Source: Nevskiales bacterium (lineage in GTDB: Bacteria; Pseudomonadota; Gammaproteobacteria; Nevskiales; Nevskiaceae). Taken from it: 64,000 nucleotides of DNA. Positions within the stretch are counted from its first letter, which is position 1. Every line of letters begins with the position of its first letter. The stretch covers positions 78,056 through 142,055 of the forward strand of contig JAQVDP010000011.1 in the NCBI GenBank assembly GCA_028698335.1, given 5' to 3'. A model generated the notes under the pieces. That model made no database searches. It was not told where the DNA came from and saw only the letters and a program-made list of their open reading frames with translations. Both the position numbers and the translations under genes were made by a program. Of this stretch, positions 9,075 to 17,370 are shown one piece after another.

Positions 9075-9107
9075 AACGGCGGCCCGGGTCATCCCGGGCC
9101 GCCGTTT
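9075..9107. terminator. Strong bidirectional terminator hairpin
   Basis: AACGGCGGCCCGGG at 9075-9088 pairs perfectly with CCCGGGCCGCCGTT at 9093-9106, with a 4-base TCAT loop and a TTT end. It lies between the stops of the DUF4382 gene (+) and the hydrolase gene (-), so it can serve both. Confidence 0.85.
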
Positions 9108-9122
9108 CATATGCGGGAGGGG

Positions 9123-9980
9123 CTAACGGGCGCTGTCGACCCGTCGGAGAAAATCGATCACCGCGTCGTTGAAGGCGTCGTTGCGATCGCCGGCGACCAT
9201 GTGCCCCGCACCGGCGATGTCGGCGACTTCCGCATGCGGGATCAGTTCGCGAAAAACCTGAACGCCGGTTTCGCTGAGGACGTCGCTGTGAGCGCCGCGC
9301 ACCATCAGCGCCGGAATGTGCACGCCGCGGGCGGCGCCGGCCATGCGCTCTTCGAACGCCTCGAGATAGGCAACGTGTTCCTCCGTCGTCTCCGCGATCA
9401 GGCGGGGGTCCCAATGCCAGTACAGGCGGCCGTCGTCGCCCCGGCGCAGGTTCTTCATCAGGCCTGACGGATCCTTCGGGCGGGGACGCGAGGGGTTGTA
9501 GGCCGCGACGGCGTCGGCGACCTCATCCAGCGTTGCAAAGCCGTCCGGGTTCGCGCGCATGAAATTGCGGATGTGTTCGACGCCCTTGCGCTCGATCTTG
9601 GGGCCGACGTCGACCAGCACCATCGCGCGTGCGAGGTCAGTGGGCGATTCGCCGATCGCGACCAGTGACGTGATGCCGCCCATCGACGCACCGACCAGGG
9701 CCGGCGGGCTGCCCAGCGTCGCGATCACCGCCTTGAGATCGGCGACCAATGCATCGGTCCGGTAGTCACCCGAAGGCGACCAGTCGCTCTGCCCATGCCC
9801 GCGGGCGTCGTACGACAGCACGTGGTAGCCGGCGTCGACGAGTTGCCGGAACGCGCGTCCCCAGGCGTGGCGGGTCTGGCCGCCGCCATGCAGCAGGATC
9901 ACCGAAGGTTGATCCGGATGCCCGTCGCTTTGCGCGCTGAGCATCACGCCCTCCGAGGCGGGGATGCGGAACTCCTTCAC
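9123..9980 (-). CDS. Alpha/beta hydrolase
   Basis: This is an alpha/beta-hydrolase fold protein of about 285 residues. It shows the oxyanion-hole segment LLHGGGQTRHAW, DARGHGQSD, the nucleophile elbow GASMGG, a late acidic residue in RGAHSDVLSE and the catalytic His in GAGHMVAGD. Together they complete a Ser-Asp-His triad. The substrate is unknown; esterase, epoxide hydrolase-like or C-C hydrolase roles are all possible. A GTG at 9980 sits at the beginning of the conserved strand; an ATG at 10052 would add 24 residues without clear homology. Neither has a strong ribosome-binding site. It lies 84 bases downstream of the Old Yellow Enzyme gene on the same strand. Confidence 0.85.
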   Translation of the reverse strand: MKEFRIPASEGVMLSAQSDGHPDQPSVILLHGGGQTRHAWGRAFRQLVDAGYHVLSYDARGHGQSDWSPSGDYRTDALVADLKAVIATLGSPPALVGASMGGITSLVAIGESPTDLARAMVLVDVGPKIERKGVEHIRNFMRANPDGFATLDEVADAVAAYNPSRPRPKDPSGLMKNLRRGDDGRLYWHWDPRLIAETTEEHVAYLEAFEERMAGAARGVHIPALMVRGAHSDVLSETGVQVFRELIPHAEVADIAGAGHMVAGDRNDAFNDAVIDFLRRVDSAR

Positions 9981-10064
9981 TGCGGACTCGGTTCGCGAAC
10001 CAGACCCGATTTTACGCGATGACGTGATCGGGTCGGGTTGCGGTCCATGCAATTCCGGGGCTGT

Positions 10065-11171
10065 CTAGGCGACGGCCGGCAGGAAGGGGTAGTCGGTGTA
10101 TCCCTTCTCACCGCCGCCGTAGAACGTCGGGCGATCGTAGGCGTTGAGCGCCGTGCCCTGCCCGATGCGTACGGGCAGATCGGGGTTGGCGATGAACAGC
10201 CGGCCGAACGCGACGGCATCGGCGTTGCCATCTGCGATCGCCGCATCCGCGGTATCGGGCTTGTAGCCGCCAGCGGCGATCAGTACGCCGTCAAACCTGG
10301 AGCGGAACATCTTCGCGGTATCGGGCGCATTCGCGTCGACGTCGTCCGAGCCGCCGGCGCTGGTGGCGCGGGGCTGGATCAGATGCAGGTATGCGAGCTT
10401 GCGGTCCGACAGCCAGCCGATGACCTGGGCGAAATGCGCGGCCGGATCGGAATCAGCCATGTCGTTGAACGATCCGAAGGGAGACAGGCGGACACCGACG
10501 CGGTCGGCGCCCCAGATCTCGCAGACCGCATCGGTGACTTCCAGCAGCAGGCGTGCGCGATTTTCGATGCTGCCGCCGTAGGCGTCGCTGCGCTGGTTGC
10601 TGTTGTCTTCCAGGAACTGGTCGAGCAGGTAGCCGTTGGCGCCATGTATCTCGACGCCGTCGAATCCGGCCTGCTGTGCATTGCGTGCTGCGTTCCGATA
10701 GTCCTCGATCAGACCCGGAATCTCGTCGAGTGTCAGTGCGCGCGGCGTTTCATAGGGCGCCATGCTCCACTGCGCGGTCATCGTCTGGCCGGCCGCGGCG
10801 ATCGGCGAGGGTGCCACCGGGGGGCGAGCGTCCGGTTGGAACGAAGAATGCGAAATCCGGCCGACATGCCACAGCTGCAGGAAGATCCGGCCGCCTGCGG
10901 CATGAACCGCGTCGGTGATCTGACGCCAGGCGGCAACCTGTTCGGCCGAATGGATGCCGGGGGTCGACGGATAGCCCTGACCCTGCGGCGAGATCTGCGA
11001 TGCCTCGGTGATGATCAGCCCCGCGCCGGCCCTCTGGCGGTAGTACTCGACGCTCATGGCCTGCGGCACATTGCCTTCGCCCGCCCGCATGCGCGTCAGC
11101 GGCGCCATGATCACGCGGTTCTTCAACTGGTAGGGGCCAAGTGTCAGCGGATTGAGCAAGGCATGCGTCAT
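10065..11171 (-). CDS. Old Yellow Enzyme family alkene reductase (NemA-like)
   Basis: This is a 368-residue FMN-dependent TIM-barrel ene-reductase. Characteristic segments are KNRVIMAPLTRMRA at the N terminus, QLWHVGR carrying the FMN-contacting residues, FDGVEIHGANGYLLDQFL with the His/Asn pair that binds the substrate carbonyl, and SDAYGGSIENRARLLLEV. The C-terminal phosphate-binding strand is AVAFGRLFIANPDLP. Such enzymes use NAD(P)H to reduce electrophilic alkenes, quinones or nitro compounds in the cytoplasm. The length matches the N-ethylmaleimide reductase subgroup. The start codon begins MTHALLNPLTLGPYQL, typical of the family. No repressor gene of the NemR type is adjacent. Confidence 0.92.
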   Translation of the reverse strand: MTHALLNPLTLGPYQLKNRVIMAPLTRMRAGEGNVPQAMSVEYYRQRAGAGLIITEASQISPQGQGYPSTPGIHSAEQVAAWRQITDAVHAAGGRIFLQLWHVGRISHSSFQPDARPPVAPSPIAAAGQTMTAQWSMAPYETPRALTLDEIPGLIEDYRNAARNAQQAGFDGVEIHGANGYLLDQFLEDNSNQRSDAYGGSIENRARLLLEVTDAVCEIWGADRVGVRLSPFGSFNDMADSDPAAHFAQVIGWLSDRKLAYLHLIQPRATSAGGSDDVDANAPDTAKMFRSRFDGVLIAAGGYKPDTADAAIADGNADAVAFGRLFIANPDLPVRIGQGTALNAYDRPTFYGGGEKGYTDYPFLPAVA

Positions 11172-11324
11172 GGTTCGTCCTGGATTCCGGTTGTAAAGGA
11201 TTGCCGCGGCCAGTCGCAGCGCCCGCCCGTGGCCGCGTGTTCGATCTTCGTGCGCATCACTCTAGCGCGGCGTCGGAGGCGCTGCCCTGCACAAAAGTTC
11301 GGGGTGTGTTGCGGGCCGCTGTCA

Positions 11325-11951
11325 TCACCGCTGACCGACATGTCGCAGCTGACGGTCATGCATGCCGGCGAGCACCAGCATTGCCGTTGCCGAGCCGATC
11401 AGCGCGAAGAACATATCGGACTGCGTGTCCCAGGGATCGCCCTGCGTGCCCAGGAACTCGACGGCGCCGCCGCCGAGCGCCAGCGCGGTCCACCATTCGA
11501 TCAGTTCATAGAACGCACTGATGGCCATCGCAACGCAGATGCACAGGAAGGCGGTCATCCGGCGGCCGCTCACGTAGGGGCCGCGCAGCAGAATCTCGCG
11601 GGCGATCATGGCCGGGACGAAGCCCTGCGCGAAATGACCGATCTTGTCGTAGGGATTGCGGGCCAGGTCCATCGCGTCCTGCATCCAGAATCCAAGCGGA
11701 ACCCGGGCGTAGGTGTATGCGCCGCCGAGGATCAGAATCAGCGCGTGGACGGTGATCAGCACATAGAGCAGCGAGGTCAACGGATAGCGGCGGTAGCTCA
11801 GCGCGAGCAGCGGCAACGCCACGAGCACCGGCGCGACCTCGAGCAGCCAGGTGCCCCGGTCGTACGGCGCATAGCCGGAAACGCACAGGGCCGCGACCAC
11901 GATCGCCAGGAGCAGCCACAGCCAGGACGGCGGCCGCGCGGTGTTGCTCAT
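11325..11951 (-). CDS. yjdF: YjdF-type membrane protein (DUF2238)
   Basis: This integral membrane protein has 208 residues and about six hydrophobic helices. Conserved DUF2238 landmarks include GGAYTYARVPLGFWMQ, the KIGHFAQGFVPAMIARE motif with acidic and His residues, SAFYELIEWW and GDPWDTQSDMFFALIGS. The role of the family is unknown; the buried charged residues make transport or an integral-membrane enzyme possible. The start at 11951 overlaps the stop of the upstream YffB-like gene as ATGA, so the two are translationally coupled. Confidence 0.85.
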   Translation of the reverse strand: MSNTARPPSWLWLLLAIVVAALCVSGYAPYDRGTWLLEVAPVLVALPLLALSYRRYPLTSLLYVLITVHALILILGGAYTYARVPLGFWMQDAMDLARNPYDKIGHFAQGFVPAMIAREILLRGPYVSGRRMTAFLCICVAMAISAFYELIEWWTALALGGGAVEFLGTQGDPWDTQSDMFFALIGSATAMLVLAGMHDRQLRHVGQR

Positions 11952-12304
11952 GACGCGAGCCACTGCAGGATGGCGTCCTCGTCGCTGCGGGCGAATCCCA
12001 CCCGGATTTCGCCGCGATGCTCGAACAGCGGCCGCTTGATCAGCGCGGGCTGGGCGCAGAGCAGGCCGACCAGTGCGTCCGGCGCCGTCAATGCCTTGTC
12101 GGCTTCGGGCAATGCCCGCCAGGTCGTGCCGCGCCGGTTGATCAACGTGTCCGGTCCGATCTGCTCGAGCCAGGCGGCGACGCGTTCGGCGTCGAGGCCG
12201 TCCTTGCGGAAATCGTGAAAGCGATACGCGATGCCGCGATCGTCGAGGGTGCGTCGAGCGCGTTTGACGGTGTCGCAGTTGCTGATGCCGTACAGCGTGG
12301 TCAT
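11948..12304 (-). CDS. YffB/Spx-ArsC family reductase
   Basis: This 118-residue thioredoxin-fold protein of the ArsC/Spx superfamily begins MTTLYGISNCDTVKRARRTL. The active-site Cys lies in NCDT, with no second Cys of a CxxC pair, as in YffB. FHDFRKDGLD, LINRRGTTWR and the PALIKRPLFE motif are all typical. YffB proteins are related to glutathione-dependent arsenate reductases but are not proven to reduce arsenate; the physiological substrate is unknown. The gene starts the two-gene unit with yjdF, by a 4-base overlap. Confidence 0.9.
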   Translation of the reverse strand: MTTLYGISNCDTVKRARRTLDDRGIAYRFHDFRKDGLDAERVAAWLEQIGPDTLINRRGTTWRALPEADKALTAPDALVGLLCAQPALIKRPLFEHRGEIRVGFARSDEDAILQWLAS

Positions 12305-12384
12305 GGCAGGCGGAGTCGGATGCTTGAGGAGCGGGCCTGTGACGATAGCAGAGCCGACCTGCCGCGCGGGCGTCGGCCCGGACG

Positions 12385-12816
12385 CTAGACTCCGGATACG
12401 AACAGCTTGACCAGCGGTGCGGCGAGGGTGAAGAAGCCGACCGCCTGGGCGAGGAAGAACGCGAAGCGGAGGCTGGTCGTCGTGTTGGTCTCAGGCAGCG
12501 CCACGTGGATCGCGGACTGGATGATGCGGGCCGGCAGGATCAGGACGGCCACCCAGTTCAGGACGTCCGACTCGATTTTCGCGGTGTGCAGCGCAAAGAC
12601 GAGCACGGCGAATACCGGAAGGTTCTCGACGCAGTTGGCATGCGCGCGCATCGCCCGGCGATACCAGTCCGCACCTTCGATTTTGTCGGCGCGAAAGTGG
12701 CGGATTGCGATCCGGCCCGTCAGGATGTGGGACCAGCGATACACGCCCACCGTCATGAACAGCAACAGCAGGGTCCAGAGTGCAAAGCCGAACAGGCTCC
12801 AGATGAGGGGCGTCAT
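12385..12816 (-). CDS. MAPEG family membrane protein
   Basis: The protein has 143 residues and four hydrophobic helices. A cytoplasmic segment, RAMRAHANCVENLPVFAVLV, carries the conserved ERxxRAxxNxxE-type core of the MAPEG superfamily (membrane-associated proteins in eicosanoid and glutathione metabolism). Bacterial members are trimeric inner-membrane proteins; some have glutathione transferase activity, but many are untested. The start at 12816 puts the first helix (MTPLIWSLFGFALWTLLLLF) at the N terminus as expected. It is divergent from the AraC-type regulator at 12930, with 113 bases between starts, so it is a likely target of that regulator. Confidence 0.85.
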   Translation of the reverse strand: MTPLIWSLFGFALWTLLLLFMTVGVYRWSHILTGRIAIRHFRADKIEGADWYRRAMRAHANCVENLPVFAVLVFALHTAKIESDVLNWVAVLILPARIIQSAIHVALPETNTTTSLRFAFFLAQAVGFFTLAAPLVKLFVSGV

Positions 12817-12929
12817 GGTTTGGATTCGTGCAGGGGCATGGAAGCGGCAGCATGCCAATGCGGTGACCGAATGGGTTGCCCGGAGTGCCGGGATTGTTGC
12901 CCGTTTCACCGGATCGAGGGGGTAGGCGG

Positions 12930-13910
12930 ATGGATGCCTTGTCGGAGGTGCTCGGGCAGATCCGGCTCAAGGGCGCGGTCTTTCTCGTTGGCGAGTTCAG
13001 CGCGCCGTGGTCGGTGGTCACCCCGGATGCCGGGGAGGCCTGCCGTGCGTTCATGCCGCAGGCCGAACACCTGATCCTGTTTCATCTGGTCATGTCCGGG
13101 CGCTGCCAGATCCTCGTCGACGGCCATCCGCCGCAATGGGTCGAGGCCGATCACGCGGTGATCCTTCCGCATGGTGCGCGGCACAGGCTCGCCAGTGACG
13201 CGGCGCTGGCCGGGCGGTCGGTGACCGAACTGCTGGCCGATGCCGACCGTCACGAAGACGTCTGGATGCTGCGTCACGGCGGCGGTGGTGAGCCGTGCCG
13301 GGTGCAATGCGGCTTTCTGGCCTGCGATCCTCAGGTGGCCGCGCCGCTGCTCGGGTCGTTGCCGGGGGTCATGGTCGTGTCGCTGCGCGAGCAGGGTGGG
13401 CTGCCTTGGATCCCGGCCATGCTCGAATACGCGGCGGCGGAAACCGCGGCGCCGAGCGCGGGATCGGGCGCCGCGTTGGCGAAGCTGTCGGAGCTGTTGT
13501 TCGTCGAGGCGGTGCGGCGCCATCTGCAGTCGCTGTCGTCGCATGACAGTGGCTGGCTGGCGGGGCTGCGCGACCGGGTCGTGGCGCGAACGCTGGCGTT
13601 GATTCATCAGGACCCGGCCCAGGACTGGACCGCCGAGACGCTGGCGCGCAGTGTCGGGGCTTCGCGTAGCGTGATCAGTCAACGTTTCTCGGATCTGCTG
13701 CAGTGCCCGCCGATGGCGTACCTGACCCAATGGCGGATGCGCATGGCGGCGCAGATGCTGCGGGAATCGAGCCAGAGTATCGAGCGCGTCGCCGGCCAGG
13801 TCGGGTACCGATCGGTGGCGGCGTTCACGCGCGCGTTCAAGCGTGAACTCGGGGTGACACCCGCGCGTTGGCGCAAGGGGCAGGGCAGGGCCGATATTGC
13901 CGGTGGATAA
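12930..13910 (+). CDS. AraC family transcriptional regulator with cupin sensor
   Basis: The protein has 326 residues. The N-terminal half is a Cupin_6-type ligand domain (VEADHAVILPHGARHRL is the typical beta-barrel signature). The C-terminal third holds two helix-turn-helix motifs: WTAETLARSVGASRSVISQRF and VAGQVGYRSVAAFTRAFKRE, followed by the family's closing PARWR. It should bind DNA and activate or repress in response to a small ligand. The start at 12930 follows GAGGGGG. The divergent MAPEG gene is the obvious candidate target; no other nearby gene points to the ligand. Confidence 0.9.
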   Translation: MDALSEVLGQIRLKGAVFLVGEFSAPWSVVTPDAGEACRAFMPQAEHLILFHLVMSGRCQILVDGHPPQWVEADHAVILPHGARHRLASDAALAGRSVTELLADADRHEDVWMLRHGGGGEPCRVQCGFLACDPQVAAPLLGSLPGVMVVSLREQGGLPWIPAMLEYAAAETAAPSAGSGAALAKLSELLFVEAVRRHLQSLSSHDSGWLAGLRDRVVARTLALIHQDPAQDWTAETLARSVGASRSVISQRFSDLLQCPPMAYLTQWRMRMAAQMLRESSQSIERVAGQVGYRSVAAFTRAFKRELGVTPARWRKGQGRADIAGG

Positions 13911-14026
13911 GCTGCCGCGGAGTGGCGGGGTCGTTGCGGAATCCCCGCGGCTGACTCAGATCAACGAGCGTCGCGCTCGCGTTCGCCGATACTGACCGGA
14001 CCTCCTGATCCACCGCGAGTGCAGTC

Positions 14027-14296
14027 ATGTCAAAACTCAATACGGCGTTGCAGAACGATCTGAAGCTCCTCAAGTTGCTGAGGGATGAGACGGCCTTGCA
14101 GGCACATCTGCTGGCAGCCGATACCAAGGACCGCTGGCAGGCGCTGGAAGCGGACTGGGCCAAGCTGGAGACCAAACTCGAGCAGGCCCAGGATGCCGCC
14201 GGCGAGGCGCTCGCCGAGGCCGAGTCGGCCATCGGCATGATGGTCGATGCGCTGCGTGGGGGCTACGAGAACGTCCGCGCCGCGCTCAAGCGCTAG
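14027..14296 (+). CDS. Small coiled-coil protein, unknown function
   Basis: This 89-residue, highly helical protein is rich in Leu, Ala, Lys and Glu, with heptad-like spacing (LQNDLKLLKLLRDETALQAHL, then WQALEADWAKLETKLEQA). It has no signal peptide, membrane helix or Cys. The composition suggests a cytoplasmic coiled coil, possibly an apolipoprotein-like or stress-associated protein; no family can be named safely. It stands alone as a monocistron ending in a very strong terminator, which suggests high expression. The upstream 116 bases hold no obvious feature. Confidence 0.7.
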   Translation: MSKLNTALQNDLKLLKLLRDETALQAHLLAADTKDRWQALEADWAKLETKLEQAQDAAGEALAEAESAIGMMVDALRGGYENVRAALKR

Positions 14297-14310
14297 ATCG
14301 TCGGGTTGTG

Positions 14311-14352
14311 AAACGACATCGCCCCCCGTGTAAGCGGGGGGCGATGTCGTTT
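14311..14352. terminator. 18-bp perfect terminator hairpin
   Basis: AAACGACATCGCCCCCCG at 14311-14328 pairs without mismatch with the segment at 14335-14352, around a 6-base loop. T residues end the + strand arm and A residues begin it, so it works in both directions for the small coiled-coil gene (+) and the NnrU gene (-). Confidence 0.92.
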
Positions 14353-14368
14353 GCGGGATGCCGTCGGC

Positions 14369-14935
14369 TCAGCCGGCGGGAATGATCGGCATGCCGGTGA
14401 ACCAGGGATGACCCCAGACCAGGACCGCGGTCAGGATCAGGCCGATCACGGCGCTGATGACGGTGCGGGCGAGGCCGACCGGTTCCGGACGGACGCGGGC
14501 GCCATCGCGGCGATTGATGAAGATCACTTCGAGCACGGCCCAGGCGAGCATGCCTCCGAACAGGATGACCGACCGCGTTTCGCCGTTGGACAGCAGGTGT
14601 GCGAACGCCCAGAGCTTGACCCCGGTGAGCTGCGGGTGCCGGATCAGCCGTTTGATGTCGGTGGGCATGCGCGCGCTGAAGAACAGGATCACCGCAAACG
14701 GCATCAGCAGCATGGTGAGGTGCCGCATGCCGCCCGGCGGGTTCCACAACGCCGTCGGCGGCATCGCCTTCCATCCGGTCACGATCAGGGCCAGCGCGCC
14801 GACCAGCACCAGCGCGAACAGGCCCTTGTAGGGCCACACGCCGATCGCGCCAATGATGCGGGCGCGCTGGGCAGCGCCGACCGATACGAACAGATGGGTT
14901 GCGGCCCACAGCAAAACGCCGAGCGTCAGTAGCAT
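14369..14935 (-). CDS. NnrU family membrane protein
   Basis: This integral membrane protein has 188 residues and about five helices. It contains the NnrU core RHPQLTGVKLWAFAHLLSNGE, ending in the conserved Asn-Gly-(Glu/Asp), and a following GGMLAWAVLEVIFINRR segment. NnrU was named from a nitric-oxide-regulated gene in denitrifying bacteria and is homologous to isoprenylcysteine/steroid methyltransferase-like membrane folds; its function is unsettled. No denitrification genes are visible nearby. The start Met begins the first helix directly. Confidence 0.88.
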   Translation of the reverse strand: MLLTLGVLLWAATHLFVSVGAAQRARIIGAIGVWPYKGLFALVLVGALALIVTGWKAMPPTALWNPPGGMRHLTMLLMPFAVILFFSARMPTDIKRLIRHPQLTGVKLWAFAHLLSNGETRSVILFGGMLAWAVLEVIFINRRDGARVRPEPVGLARTVISAVIGLILTAVLVWGHPWFTGMPIIPAG

Positions 14936-15049
14936 CGAACTGTCTCCCTAATCGTGATGAGTCGCCGGCAAATGCTGCCGGAGCGCTGCGATGTTAAGCG
15001 GTTTTGCGGATCATGTGACCCATCGCCGCAGTGCGCCGCGCGCAGTCGC

Positions 15050-15616
15050 TCAGAATTCGACGCCGCTGACCAGCGCCAGTACGCCCAGAACCAGGAAGAT
15101 CCCCGCCGACAGGAAACGGATCGCCTTGAGCGGCAGCTGCGGCGACGCCGCCTTGCCCAACAGCACCGCCGGCACGTCCGCGATCAGCATGCCGAGCGTG
15201 GTGCCGCAGATCACCGACAGCAGGTCCGGGAAGCGGGCGGCGAGCATGACCGTTGCGACCTGCGTCTTGTCGCCGATTTCGGCGATGAAGAACATGATCA
15301 ATGTCACCATGAAGACGCCGTAGGCATGCCGGTGTTCGATGTCATCGTCCATGCGATCGGGGAACAGCGCCCAGATCGCGACGCCGATGAAGGACAGCCC
15401 GAGCACCCAGCGCAGCATGTCCGGTGACAGCAGTTCGCGGATCCAGTGTCCGGCCAGACCGGCGAGACCATGGTTGGCCAGTGTCGCGACGAGGATTCCG
15501 GCGATGATCGGCAGGGGCTGACGGAAGCGCAGCGTCAGAATCAGGGCCAGCAGCTGGGTCTTGTCGCCGATCTCGCCGATGGCGACGGCCAGGGTTGAAA
15601 CGAGGATGGTTTCCAT
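15050..15616 (-). CDS. TMEM165/GDT1 (UPF0016) family manganese exporter
   Basis: This 188-residue inner-membrane protein has six predicted helices in two homologous halves. Each half carries the family's E-x-G-D-K-T motif: AIGEIGDKTQL near the N terminus and IAEIGDKTQV in the middle. The acidic residues form the cation pathway of GDT1 proteins, and bacterial members export Mn2+. That role is strongly supported here by a yybP-ykoY manganese-sensing riboswitch in its 5' leader. The start at 15616 gives the usual family length and starts at the first helix. Expression should rise when cytoplasmic manganese is high. Confidence 0.92.
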   Translation of the reverse strand: METILVSTLAVAIGEIGDKTQLLALILTLRFRQPLPIIAGILVATLANHGLAGLAGHWIRELLSPDMLRWVLGLSFIGVAIWALFPDRMDDDIEHRHAYGVFMVTLIMFFIAEIGDKTQVATVMLAARFPDLLSVICGTTLGMLIADVPAVLLGKAASPQLPLKAIRFLSAGIFLVLGVLALVSGVEF

Positions 15617-15684
15617 GTGTGCATTCGGGGCCGGGCGGTGTTGACCATAGGCATACCGGCTCCCGCCCAACCCGATGTGGAGCC

Positions 15685-15800
15685 GCCATGCCCGTGGTCT
15701 TGCCAGGCGTCGAACGCTGGATCCGCCATGGCCCGGGGCCAAGTATGTTGACGGATCCCTGCCACCGAAGCGGTGCAGCGGCTACTCCCCAAGGACGGCG
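15685..15800 (-). promoter_or_regulatory. yybP-ykoY manganese riboswitch
   Basis: On the minus strand the leader contains, in the right order, the class hallmarks: GGGGAGTAGC (15781-15790), a GC hairpin, GTCAACATAC (15743-15752) and GGCAAGACC (about 15696-15704). CCGT/ACGG segments flanking these motifs can close the basal stem. The two conserved loops form the Mn2+ site in this class. A TACAAT box at 15803-15808 (minus strand) would start transcription at about 15796, right at the aptamer's 5' end. Downstream, GGCTCC/GGAGCC can pair before the start codon. The regulated gene is the GDT1-type exporter at 15050. Confidence 0.9.
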
Positions 15801-15919
15801 CGATTGTACATGAACGCATGCCTGTGCGGCGGCTTGTGACAATTACGGATGCGCGCATCAATGGCGATGCGCACAATCCCCGGTCGTCTCAGGCCACTTC
15901 GACAGGACGGAATCCGCGA

Positions 15920-17233
15920 ATGCCCGCATCCCGCGCGTGCACGCTGCTGGGCGCGGCGTTGATGCTGCTCACGATTCGCCCCGCTGCGGCGACCAATGGG
16001 TTCGTGCCGCATGGTTTCGGATCGGCGTCGCGCGCCATGGCGGGTGTGGCCTATGCGCTGCCACAGGACAGCTTCGTCAGCATGAGCAATCCGGCGGGGC
16101 TGCTGCTGGTCGGCGACCGTGCCGACATCGGCGTCGAGTGGCTGCGGCCTGACCGGGGTGGCCGCATCGAGGGCAACCGCCAACTGACCTTGCGGTCGGC
16201 GGACGGTGACTTCAGCGGGAATCGGGAGACCGACTTCTTCGGTGGCGAAGCGGGTGTCGCCCACTGTATCGACCGGACCTGGTGCTGGGGGCTGAGTGTC
16301 ACCGGCGCCGGCATGAACACCGGCTACGACCAGAACCCCTACGCCGGATTCGGATCGGACGGACCGGCCGGCGTCGACGGCCTGCAGGCCTTCGTCACGC
16401 CGGCGATGGCGTGGCGCGTCACTCCGCGGCTGGCCATCGGTGCGGCGCTGAATCTGGTGTACCAGCGCCTGAAGATCGCGGGGCTCGATGTGATCGCCAA
16501 CGGCAACGGTTTCGGCACCTACTCGGAGTCGCCCGAGTTCGTCAGTGACAACGGCTGGGACGAATCCCGGGGGATCAGCTACCGCCTGGGCGTTCTGTTC
16601 GAACCCGTCGAGGGTCTGACGGTGGGGGCCGGCGGGCAGCCGCGCACGCACATGAGTCATCTGCGCCGCTATCGCGGCCTGCTTCCAGACCAGGGCAGCT
16701 TCGACTATCCGGCGATCTATGGCGGCGGCGTCGCCTATCGATGGGAAGATCGGCTGGTTGTTGCGGTGGACGTGCAGCGCCTGCGTTTCGACGCGGTCAG
16801 TACGCTGGGTAATCCGTTCGGGCGGCTGGTCGACGGCATCAAGGCAGGCTCCGATCAGGGCCCAGGCTTCGGATGGCGGGCGATGACGGTCTACAAGATC
16901 GGTCTGGCCTGGCAGGTCGATCCACGCTGGCAATTGCGTGCCGGCTACAGTCACGGTCGGCAACCGGTCCCTCCCGACCAGACCTTGCCGAACATCATCG
17001 CGCCGGGGGTGCTCGATACCCACTACACCGTCGGGGTGGCTTACCGGTGGTCGCCCGCGCTGACGCTCAGCGGCTATGCCGTACACGCCCCGGCCCGCAC
17101 GGTACACGGCGAGCACTCGATCGCGCCGAACCAGCTGAGCCAGCCGCTGCCGCCGGCGAGCATGGGAGGCGGTGAGGCCGACGTGCACATGGCGATGGAC
17201 AGCCTCGGTGTGAGCCTCACGCTCCATTACTGA
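15920..17233 (+). CDS. FadL/OmpP1/TodX-like outer-membrane transporter
   Basis: The protein has about 437 residues, with a signal peptide (MPASRACTLLGAALMLLTI, cleaved near PAAA). The mature N terminus is characteristic, TNGFVPHGFGSASRAMAGVAY, followed by FVSMSNPAGLLLVGDR, as in hydrocarbon or long-chain fatty-acid porins whose N-terminal hatch plugs a 14-strand barrel. Alternating amphipathic strands continue to a terminal aromatic (LTLHY), the usual barrel-assembly signal. It should move hydrophobic molecules across the outer membrane; the substrate is unknown. The Met at 15920 sets the signal peptide; the open frame from 15773 overlaps the riboswitch leader on the other strand and is not needed. 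Confidence 0.85.
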   Translation: MPASRACTLLGAALMLLTIRPAAATNGFVPHGFGSASRAMAGVAYALPQDSFVSMSNPAGLLLVGDRADIGVEWLRPDRGGRIEGNRQLTLRSADGDFSGNRETDFFGGEAGVAHCIDRTWCWGLSVTGAGMNTGYDQNPYAGFGSDGPAGVDGLQAFVTPAMAWRVTPRLAIGAALNLVYQRLKIAGLDVIANGNGFGTYSESPEFVSDNGWDESRGISYRLGVLFEPVEGLTVGAGGQPRTHMSHLRRYRGLLPDQGSFDYPAIYGGGVAYRWEDRLVVAVDVQRLRFDAVSTLGNPFGRLVDGIKAGSDQGPGFGWRAMTVYKIGLAWQVDPRWQLRAGYSHGRQPVPPDQTLPNIIAPGVLDTHYTVGVAYRWSPALTLSGYAVHAPARTVHGEHSIAPNQLSQPLPPASMGGGEADVHMAMDSLGVSLTLHY

Positions 17234-17370
17234 GCAGACGTCATCTTGTTGGAATAAGAATATCCAAAAAAAGTATGAAAAAGGCATAACAATCTGGCTG
17301 GCTCCCCGGTAGGATTCGGACCTCGACGGATGGACCCTCCATCCGCGCTTGAATCCGAGGAGCCGGAGTG

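Noticed and set aside
10038..12218. A 726-codon open frame on the plus strand
   Set aside because: It runs antisense through the Old Yellow Enzyme, YjdF and YffB genes, which all have clear family motifs. Its translation is Arg/Gln/His-rich with no domain, as expected for a GC-rich antisense frame.
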